Below are positions 1 to 4,716 of a stretch of 7,187 nucleotides of DNA, piece by piece. The stretch's first letter is position 1. Every line of letters starts with the position of its first letter. Origin of the DNA: Chitinophagaceae bacterium (GTDB lineage: Bacteria > Bacteroidota > Bacteroidia > Chitinophagales > Chitinophagaceae); NCBI GenBank assembly GCA_023251285.1, contig JAHEZB010000093.1:1-7187 (forward strand). The letters run 5' to 3'. The position numbers and the translations under genes are program-made. Under the pieces are notes generated by a model, which did not search any database, was not told the origin of the DNA, and worked only from the letters and a program-made list of their open reading frames with translations.

Positions 1-97
1 TGATTGTTTTCATTTTAACTGAATAAATTATTGATATACTGATTTCATTAAAGTTGAAGGTAAAACCGATACCTTAAAAAGCTGTCTTATCTACTTC

Positions 98-120
98 TGA
101 CAGGGTTTTTGTTCCTGTCA
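98..120. repeat. Short inverted repeat (7-bp stem, 9-nt loop) overlapping the large palindrome
   Basis: TGACAGG at 98-104 is the reverse complement of CCTGTCA at 114-120, with the T-rich loop GTTTTTGTT between them. The last three bases (118-120) are also the first three of the 48-bp palindrome, so in RNA or single-stranded DNA the two structures would compete at that junction. No T-run follows the stem on either strand, so it is not a textbook intrinsic terminator. Confidence 0.6.
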
Positions 121-165
121 AGTCCGGGACAAGTCCGGCATATGCCGGACTTGTCCCGGACTTGA
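118..165. repeat. Perfect 48-bp palindrome built from four copies of a CAAGTCCGG unit
   Basis: Bases 118-141 are the exact reverse complement of 142-165, with no spacer; the centre is CAT|ATG. Each arm holds two direct copies of CAAGTCCGG (at 119 and 130), so the element contains two forward and two inverted copies. It is clearly more GC-rich than its surroundings. Neither flank has a T-run, so it is not a classical rho-independent terminator, although a cruciform or RNA hairpin this strong could stop transcription or protect a 3' end of the fbp mRNA. A REP-like or MITE-like dispersed element is the main alternative. The palindrome itself is certain; its role is inference. Confidence 0.95.
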
Positions 166-179
166 TACGGCTGAAATAC

Positions 180-201
180 CTATTTGGTTACTACCAAATA
201 G
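180..201 (-). terminator. Candidate fbp transcription terminator hairpin
   Basis: CTATTTGGT (180-188) and ACCAAATAG (193-201) form a perfect 9-bp stem with a 4-nt loop. It begins 28 bases beyond the fbp stop codon in the direction of fbp transcription. On the minus strand the stem is followed by GGTATTTC, only a weak U-rich tract, so termination would be inefficient or helped by the palindrome further on. The inverted repeat is certain; the terminator role is inferred from position. Confidence 0.45.
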
Positions 202-229
202 CTGTGAAAGGCGGAAATGAAACCTATTT

Positions 230-1246
230 CTAACTTTCAACTTTTAACAAATAACCTTCGAGTTCTTCCATCATTTTCAAACTACCGATAAAAAACGGCG
301 TTCGTTCATGCAATTCTGTAGGCACTTTGTCAAGAATTCGTTGTGTGCCGTCAGTCGCTTTTCCTCCCGCTGCTTCAATCATGTAAGCCAATGGATTGCA
401 TTCGTACAGCAAACGAAGTTTTCCCTTTGGTTTTTCTTTTGTTCCCGGATACAAAAATATTCCGCCACGGATCAAATTGCGATGTACATCACTCACCATA
501 CTGCCAATATATCTTTGCGTGTACGGGCCGCCGTTGGTTTTATTTTTTCTCTGGCAGCATTCAATATATTTTTTTATCTCTTCAGAAAAGCTGTAGTAAT
601 TTCCATGATTTACTGAATACATTTTCCCATTTTCCGGGCATTTTATATTAGGATGGCTCAGGCAAAATTCGCCAATTGACTGATCTAAGGTAAATCCGTT
701 CACACCTCTTTTTGTAGCGTATACCAAAATGGTTGATGAGCCATAAATAATGTAACCTGCTGCCACCTGCCGGTTCCCTGCCTGAAGAAAATCTTTTTTG
801 GTGACAGGAGTTCCTGTTTCTGTTACTCTTCTATAAACGCTGAAAATCGTACCGATAGAAACATTTACATCAATATTGCTGCTGCCGTCCAGCGGATCGT
901 ACATGCAGATATATTTAGAATTTCTGCTGATTTCATTGTCAAAAATGACAAAATCATCCAATTCTTCACTTGCAATTCCGGCACAACTGATACCATGTCG
1001 CAATACCCTGGTGAACTGATCATTCGCAAATACGTCCAGCAATTTCACCTCTTCTCCCTGCACGTTGACATCTCCTGTTTCACCGAGAATATCTACGAGG
1101 CCTGCTTTATTGACTTCCACATTTACCCGTTTCGCAGCAAGACCGATATCTCTTAAAAGTCCCGCCAATTCACCGGTTGCTTTCGGAAAAGCACGCATTT
1201 CGCGGATCGTGAATTCATCGAGCGTTAATACTTTTCTGTTTACCAT
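230..1246 (-). CDS. fbp: Class I fructose-1,6-bisphosphatase
   Basis: This cytoplasmic enzyme hydrolyses fructose 1,6-bisphosphate to fructose 6-phosphate and phosphate, the committed step of gluconeogenesis. The 338-residue length is usual for the class I family. The metal site is intact: E94-E95, then DPLDGSSNID at 117-126 with D117, D120 and D126. Substrate-binding segments follow: NHGN (213-216), the RYIGSMVSDVHR stretch (245-256), GGIFLYPG (261-268) and ECNPLAYMIEAAGG (282-295). The ATG start at 1246 gives a normal N-terminus (MVNRKVLTLDEF), and a Bacteroidota -7 box lies about 30 bp upstream. The gene stands alone on the minus strand, divergent from pdhA. No disruption is visible. Whether it responds to AMP as eukaryotic class I enzymes do cannot be read from the sequence. 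Confidence 0.97.
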   Translation of the reverse strand: MVNRKVLTLDEFTIREMRAFPKATGELAGLLRDIGLAAKRVNVEVNKAGLVDILGETGDVNVQGEEVKLLDVFANDQFTRVLRHGISCAGIASEELDDFVIFDNEISRNSKYICMYDPLDGSSNIDVNVSIGTIFSVYRRVTETGTPVTKKDFLQAGNRQVAAGYIIYGSSTILVYATKRGVNGFTLDQSIGEFCLSHPNIKCPENGKMYSVNHGNYYSFSEEIKKYIECCQRKNKTNGGPYTQRYIGSMVSDVHRNLIRGGIFLYPGTKEKPKGKLRLLYECNPLAYMIEAAGGKATDGTQRILDKVPTELHERTPFFIGSLKMMEELEGYLLKVES

Positions 1247-1277
1247 AAAAGAATTTTCGTTAGATTTTTTTAGCGAA

Positions 1278-1285
1278 CAAAAATA
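1278..1285 (-). promoter_or_regulatory. Candidate Bacteroidota -7 promoter box for fbp
   Basis: Read on the minus strand, the bases are TATTTTTG, a full match to the Bacteroidota sigma-ABfr -7 consensus TAnnTTTG. The box lies about 31 bp upstream of the fbp ATG, which would give a leader of roughly 25 nt. I could not find a matching TTG-type -33 element at the expected 19-21 bp spacing, so the call rests on the -7 box and its position. In an AT-rich region a chance match is possible. Confidence 0.5.
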
Positions 1286-1301
1286 GGGGATTGACGGTTA
1301 C

Positions 1302-1374
1302 GTTTAGAAGAGTTTAGGTGCTCGAAGAAGTTTAGATGGTTTAGAAAGGTTAGATGAGCTTAAAGAAGTTTGCT
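1302..1374. repeat. Degenerate array of GTTTAGA-like heptamers, period about 9-10 bp
   Basis: Units starting at 1302, 1312, 1320, 1330, 1339, 1348, 1358 and 1368 read GTTTAGA, GTTTAGG, GCTCGAA, GTTTAGA, GTTTAGA, GGTTAGA, GCTTAAA and GTTTGCT. The spacings are 10, 8, 10, 9, 9, 10 and 10 bp. The third and last units are weak; the other six are close matches. The array sits between the divergent promoters of fbp and pdhA. It could be a decayed short tandem repeat or a set of binding sites on one face of the helix. The remainder of this 289-bp intergenic region (1375-1507) is AT-rich and holds nothing else I can name. Confidence 0.6.
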
Positions 1375-1507
1375 TAAAAAGAAAATAGAAAAAACGGTTA
1401 TTTGTTTGTTGGCTGCAGGAAAAATAAAAATGTAATTTCAGGCTGTACGAGAATTGTACCCGATATAATCAATTGTTTTTTCAGTAAAATTTATTTTCTT
1501 TTTATCC

Positions 1508-1515
1508 TATCTTTG
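1508..1515 (+). promoter_or_regulatory. Candidate Bacteroidota -7 promoter box for pdhA
   Basis: TATCTTTG matches the Bacteroidota -7 consensus TAnnTTTG exactly. It ends 20 bp before the pdhA TTG codon, so transcription would begin around 1519-1522 and leave a leader of only about 15 nt (TAAAATTTTAAAATC). No good TTG-type -33 box is visible 19-21 bp upstream. The position supports the TTG start chosen for pdhA and rules out a longer N-terminus. Confidence 0.6.
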
Positions 1516-1535
1516 CGGCCTAAAATTTTAAAATC

Positions 1536-2528
1536 TTGGCAACAAAGTTTTCTAAAGAAACTTATTTATACTGGTATGAGCTGATGCTCCTGCTGCGCCG
1601 CTTCGAAGAAAAAGCGGGTCAGATGTATGGAATGCAAAAAATACGCGGCTTTTGCCATTTATATATAGGGCAGGAAGCAATAGCAGCGGGTTGCATGACC
1701 GCTACCAATGATGATGACATTTTCATTACTGCTTACCGCGATCATGGACTGGCAATTGCAAAAGGAATTTCTCCAAATGCTTGCATGGCCGAATTGTATG
1801 CTAAAGCCACCGGGTGCAGCAAAGGGAAAGGAGGAAGCATGCACTTCTTTGGTGTAGAACACAGGTTTTTTGGCGGCCATGGAATTGTAGGCGCTCAGAT
1901 CGGAACCGGCGCCGGCCTTGCTTTTGCAGAAAAATATAAAGGAACTGATAATGTGGTTCTTTGTTTCTTTGGCGATGGTGCAGCGCGGCAGGGAATACTC
2001 CATGAAACATTTAATCTTGCCATGCTTTGGAAGCTTCCGGTGGTTTTTATTTGCGAAAATAACAACTATGCGATGGGAACTTCAGTTGCCCGCACTTCTA
2101 ACGTATTGGATATTTATAAACTGGCCGATGCATATGAAATGCCAGGCGACCAGGTAGATGGAATGATTCCCGAAACTGTACATGAAGCAGTAGAAAGAGC
2201 GGTGAAAAGAGCTCGCGAACAAGGCGGCCCTACCCTTCTGGAAATAAAAACCTATCGCTACAAGGGGCACAGTATGAGCGACCCTGCAAAATATCGCAGC
2301 AAAGAAGAAATGGAAGAATATAAATTGCAGGATCCGGTTGAAACGACTTTGACAAAATTGAAAGACAATTTTGGGGTAACTGATGAAGAAATCGAACAAA
2401 TAACTGAACGGGTAAAACACCAGGTAGAAGAATCAGTGAAATTTGCAGAACAAAGCGCTTATCCTGATGATAGTGAAGTATTGAAAGATGTATATGCAGA
2501 AGATGATTATCCGTTTATTATGGATTAG
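1536..2528 (+). CDS. pdhA: Pyruvate dehydrogenase (acetyl-transferring) E1 component, alpha subunit
   Basis: This is the alpha subunit of the heterotetrameric (alpha2beta2) thiamine diphosphate-dependent E1, which decarboxylates pyruvate and passes the acetyl group to lipoyl-E2 for acetyl-CoA formation in the cytoplasm. The 330-residue length is typical. The ThDP/Mg2+ motif is complete: GDG at 146-148 and the Asn triplet at 175-177 in ENNNYAMG. The phosphorylation-loop equivalent YRYKGHSMSDP is at 240-250, and the N-terminal IRGFCHLYIGQEA segment is at 36-48. The start is TTG: the next in-frame Met (M17) would remove the conserved KFSKETYLYWYELM region, and the -7 box lies just upstream. No Shine-Dalgarno site is present. 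The genes for E1 beta and E2 are not adjacent, so they must lie elsewhere. A branched-chain 2-oxoacid dehydrogenase E1 alpha is less likely given the close pyruvate-type motifs. Confidence 0.95.
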   Translation: MATKFSKETYLYWYELMLLLRRFEEKAGQMYGMQKIRGFCHLYIGQEAIAAGCMTATNDDDIFITAYRDHGLAIAKGISPNACMAELYAKATGCSKGKGGSMHFFGVEHRFFGGHGIVGAQIGTGAGLAFAEKYKGTDNVVLCFFGDGAARQGILHETFNLAMLWKLPVVFICENNNYAMGTSVARTSNVLDIYKLADAYEMPGDQVDGMIPETVHEAVERAVKRAREQGGPTLLEIKTYRYKGHSMSDPAKYRSKEEMEEYKLQDPVETTLTKLKDNFGVTDEEIEQITERVKHQVEESVKFAEQSAYPDDSEVLKDVYAEDDYPFIMD

Positions 2529-2592
2529 GAAAGCGAAGGAGACACAAGTAGAAAGTATCAAGACTAAAAAATAATACAGAAAAACAATTTTA

Positions 2593-3300
2593 ATGGCGGA
2601 CAAAAAAGTACAAAAAAAAGAAGTAGATGTAGTAGAAAAAGCCCGCGGCTTTTGGGACGATTATAGTAAACCGATTTCATACATAGGCTCCGCAATTATT
2701 CTTATAGTTGCTGCGTGGTTGATTTATAAATACATGTTTAAAGTGCCGGAACAGGAAAAAGCAGATAAAGTCGTTTTTGTAACTCAAAAATATTTCTCTG
2801 AGTTCACAAACGCTACCGATTCTACAAAGATGCTGCTTGCCACAAAGGTTTTGAACGGCGATGGCATTAATCCGGGAGCATTAAAAATCATCAATCAATA
2901 TTCAGGAACCCCTGCTGCCAACTTGTGTGAATATTATGCCGGCGCTTGTTACCTGCATCTCGGGCAATTTCAAAAATCAATCAAATATTTGAAAGACTTT
3001 GATGCAAATGGCGCTACGCAAATTAAAAGCCGCGCCCTTGGGATGATGGGTGATGCAAGCGCAGAACTGAATAAAAATGATGATGCTTTGGATTACTACA
3101 AAAAAGCTGCAAATGTGAACAGCAAAGACGATTTTACTTCTTCAGAATTTTTATTCCGTGCGGCATTATTTGCTGAATCAACCGGAAAAACAAAAGATGC
3201 AATTGATCTTTTCAAAAAAATAAAAACCGATTACCCGCTTACTGAAAAAGCAGCTGACGTTGATCGCTACCTCGCACGACTTGGTGATTTTTCAGAATAA
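2593..3300 (+). CDS. Membrane-anchored tetratricopeptide repeat protein (YfgM-like)
   Basis: The 235-residue protein has a charged Lys-rich N-terminus (1-27), one transmembrane helix (about 28-48, ISYIGSAIILIVAAWLIYKY) and a soluble domain of helical repeats. TPR-like units are visible near 110-138 (with YYAGACYLHLGQFQKSIKYL), 143-176 (LGMMGDASAELNKNDDALDY) and 183-217 (FRAALFAESTGKTKDAIDLF). The lack of a signal cleavage site suggests a single-pass inner-membrane anchor with the TPR domain in the periplasm. The layout resembles YfgM/TPR_21 proteins, which in Escherichia coli associate with the Sec translocon and periplasmic chaperones; transfer of that role here is inference. It starts 64 bp after pdhA and ends 15 bp before ribH, so it is probably translated from the same message as ribH. 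No catalytic motif is seen. Confidence 0.85.
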   Translation: MADKKVQKKEVDVVEKARGFWDDYSKPISYIGSAIILIVAAWLIYKYMFKVPEQEKADKVVFVTQKYFSEFTNATDSTKMLLATKVLNGDGINPGALKIINQYSGTPAANLCEYYAGACYLHLGQFQKSIKYLKDFDANGATQIKSRALGMMGDASAELNKNDDALDYYKKAANVNSKDDFTSSEFLFRAALFAESTGKTKDAIDLFKKIKTDYPLTEKAADVDRYLARLGDFSE

Positions 3301-3315
3301 TTTTTAGAAATAAAA

Positions 3316-3807
3316 ATGGCAATAGTAAATCAAAATCTTTATAATATTGATGCAGGCATTCTACCAAAGGATGCCTGTATTGTTATTGTACATACCCAGT
3401 GGAATCCGGAAATTGTGAATAAGTTACTCGATGGTTGCAAAAAAATTCTGAACGAATATGGGATGCAGAATTATAAAATTATCAATGTTCCCGGCGCTTT
3501 TGAAATTCCTTTTACCATAAAAAATTTTTGGGATACCTATCAAAATAAATTTGAGAAACCCCAGGTATTTATCGCTCTTGGATGCGTATTGCGCGGTGGT
3601 ACACCTCACTTCGATTATGTATGTAAAGCCATTACAGATGGCGTTGTACAATTAAATCTAACTTTACCGGTTCCGACTATCTTTGGTGTACTTACAGTAG
3701 ACAACCAGGAGCAGGCAGATGAGCGGACAGGCGGGAGTCATGGAAATAAGGGAGAAGAAGCAGCATTGACTGCCTTAAAGATGATAACAGTGAGGTATTC
3801 CAGGTAG
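3316..3807 (+). CDS. ribH: 6,7-dimethyl-8-ribityllumazine synthase
   Basis: RibH condenses 5-amino-6-ribitylamino-uracil with 3,4-dihydroxy-2-butanone 4-phosphate to give 6,7-dimethyl-8-ribityllumazine, the penultimate step of riboflavin synthesis; family members form pentamers or 60-mer capsids in the cytoplasm. The 163-residue length is typical. Diagnostic parts are the substrate-ring aromatic W29 in HTQWN, the GAFEIPF loop (60-66), GCVLRGGTPHFDYV (89-102) with catalytic H98, FGVLTVDN (123-130), and the phosphate-binding arginine R137 followed by GNKGEEAA (143-150). The start ATG lies 15 bp after the TPR gene stop with an A-rich leader and no Shine-Dalgarno site. No FMN riboswitch is visible upstream, and no other rib gene is in the window, so riboflavin genes are scattered in this genome. 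Confidence 0.97.
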   Translation: MAIVNQNLYNIDAGILPKDACIVIVHTQWNPEIVNKLLDGCKKILNEYGMQNYKIINVPGAFEIPFTIKNFWDTYQNKFEKPQVFIALGCVLRGGTPHFDYVCKAITDGVVQLNLTLPVPTIFGVLTVDNQEQADERTGGSHGNKGEEAALTALKMITVRYSR

Positions 3808-3831
3808 TTTTATTTCTTTTCATACAAAATC

Positions 3832-3839
3832 TACATTTT
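3832..3839 (+). promoter_or_regulatory. Weak candidate -7 box directly before the LutA-like gene
   Basis: TACATTTT matches the Bacteroidota -7 consensus TAnnTTTG at all fixed positions except the final G. It ends 6 bp before the ATG at 3846, so a transcript from it would be nearly leaderless. Read-through from ribH, only 38 bp upstream, is an equally good explanation for expression. I list it because it is the only promoter-like match in the gap. Confidence 0.2.
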
Positions 3840-3845
3840 ATCTAG

Positions 3846-4568
3846 ATGAAAGTACAGTTATTTATCCCATGTTTTGTTGACCAGTTGTATCCTCAAACTG
3901 CTTTTAACATGGTGAAAGTACTGGAAAAAGCGTGTTGCGATGTTGAATACAATACGAACCAAACCTGTTGCGGCCAGCCAGCTTTCAATGCGGGATTTCA
4001 GAGCGAAGCAAAAAAAGTGGCGGAAAAATTTTTAAAGGATTTTGATACTCCTGATTATATTGTTGCTCCGTCCGCTTCCTGCGTTGGCTTTGTGAGAAAT
4101 TATTACGGAAAACTTTTCGAGAATTCTTCCCAGCATAATTTAGTGAAAAGCCTATCCCTCAGAATTTTTGAATTCACAGAATTTCTGACCAATATTTTAA
4201 AGATTGAGAATTTTGGTGCTGTCTTAAACGCAAAAGCAACTTATCATGATAGCTGTGCCGGCCTTCGTGAATGCAAAATAAAAGAGGGCCCAAGAAATTT
4301 ATTAAAGAAAGTGCACGGCCTTCAGTTGGTAGAAATGACTGAAACTGAAACTTGTTGCGGTTTTGGTGGCACCTTTGCTGTAAAATTTGATGCGATTTCC
4401 AATGCGATGGCTGATCAAAAAATAAATCATGCTTTAGATACCGGTGCGTCACATATTATTTCTACAGACCTAAGCTGCCTCATGCATTTACAAGGTATTA
4501 TCATCAAAAAAAACTTACCCATTACAACACTGCATATTGCCGATGTTCTTGCCAGTGGATGGGAGTAA
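3846..4568 (+). CDS. (Fe-S)-binding oxidoreductase subunit, LutA/YkgE type, two CCG domains
   Basis: The 240-residue protein consists of two cysteine-rich CCG domains of the HdrB/GlpC/LutA superfamily. Domain one has C9, C41-C42-G43 (TCCGQPAFNAGF) and C79 (SASCVGF). Domain two has C137 (YHDSCAGLREC), C170-C171-G172 (TCCGFGGTF) and C211 (DLSCLMHLQG). These cysteines are expected to bind Fe-S clusters. The size and the YHDSC and STDLSCLMH segments fit LutA/YkgE, part of the LutABC complex for L-lactate oxidation to pyruvate in Bacillus subtilis. The lutB and lutC partners are not next to it, so the physiological substrate is uncertain and I give no gene symbol. There is no signal peptide or membrane helix; the protein is cytoplasmic or peripheral. 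It starts 38 bp after ribH and may share its transcript. Confidence 0.88.
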   Translation: MKVQLFIPCFVDQLYPQTAFNMVKVLEKACCDVEYNTNQTCCGQPAFNAGFQSEAKKVAEKFLKDFDTPDYIVAPSASCVGFVRNYYGKLFENSSQHNLVKSLSLRIFEFTEFLTNILKIENFGAVLNAKATYHDSCAGLRECKIKEGPRNLLKKVHGLQLVEMTETETCCGFGGTFAVKFDAISNAMADQKINHALDTGASHIISTDLSCLMHLQGIIIKKNLPITTLHIADVLASGWE

Positions 4569-4570
4569 TT

Positions 4571-4595
4571 ATTTAAAAACCCAGTCCTTTTAAAT
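4571..4595 (+). terminator. Weak candidate terminator after the LutA-like gene
   Basis: ATTTAAAA (4571-4578) and TTTTAAAT (4588-4595) form a perfect 8-bp AT-only stem with a 9-nt loop (ACCCAGTCC), starting 2 bp past the stop codon. The stem has no G-C pairs and no T-run after it, so it would be thermodynamically weak. Its placement at the end of a same-strand gene run is the main support. The AT-only composition makes a chance occurrence quite possible. Confidence 0.25.
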
Positions 4596-4651
4596 GCATA
4601 CGAATCTTGCGGAAAGTTTCGATTAATCTTTTAAATTCAGATTAAAATCAT

Positions 4652-4659
4652 TTACTTTG
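4652..4659 (+). promoter_or_regulatory. Candidate -7 box for the secreted propeller gene
   Basis: TTACTTTG differs from the Bacteroidota -7 consensus TAnnTTTG only at the second base. It would give a leader of about 50 nt before the ATG at 4717. No TTG-type -33 element is seen at the right distance. The rest of the 148-bp gap (4569-4716) shows nothing else beyond the AT-rich inverted repeat at its left end. Confidence 0.3.
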
Positions 4660-4716
4660 TCTTCCCCGAATCCCAATCCGTGAATTTCCAGTTTCGCAGC
4701 TTACCGTTTCACGTAA

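Larger units (their letters stand above)
1..229. other. Non-coding region downstream of fbp, rich in inverted repeats
   Basis: I see no convincing gene in this stretch. It lies 3' of the minus-strand fbp gene. Four inverted repeats are visible: AAGGTA (57-62) with TACCTT (70-75); TGACAGG (98-104) with CCTGTCA (114-120); a perfect 48-bp palindrome (118-165); and a 9-bp stem at 180-201. Such density suggests a transcript-end or dispersed-repeat region rather than a coding one. Positions 1-56 are AT-rich and show nothing I can name. The gene to the left lies outside the window, so its orientation is unknown. Confidence 0.6.

Noticed and set aside
118..165. Classical rho-independent terminator
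   Set aside because: The stem is very strong, but neither side is followed by a T-run (TACGGCTG on plus, CAGGAACA on minus), so it lacks the U-tract needed for that call.
308..651. Overlapping plus-strand ORFs of 66-102 codons opposite fbp
   Set aside because: They lie wholly within the intact fbp gene on the other strand, encode Phe/Ser-rich sequences without recognisable domains, and overlap each other in different frames; they are shadows.
1302..1374. CRISPR array
   Set aside because: The units are only 7 bp and degenerate, and the gaps of 1-3 bp are far too short to be spacers; no cas gene is present.
1402..1584. 60-codon plus-strand ORF ending inside pdhA
   Set aside because: It begins with TTG, covers the predicted pdhA promoter and start in another frame, and resembles no known protein.
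2530..2550. Shine-Dalgarno-like AAGGAGA for the TPR gene
   Set aside because: It lies about 50 bp upstream of the ATG at 2593, too far to act as a ribosome binding site, and other genes in the window do not use such sites.
3301..3315. FMN riboswitch controlling ribH
   Set aside because: The gap upstream of ribH is only 15 bp, and no RFN-type conserved segments are seen before the TPR gene in 2529-2592 either.
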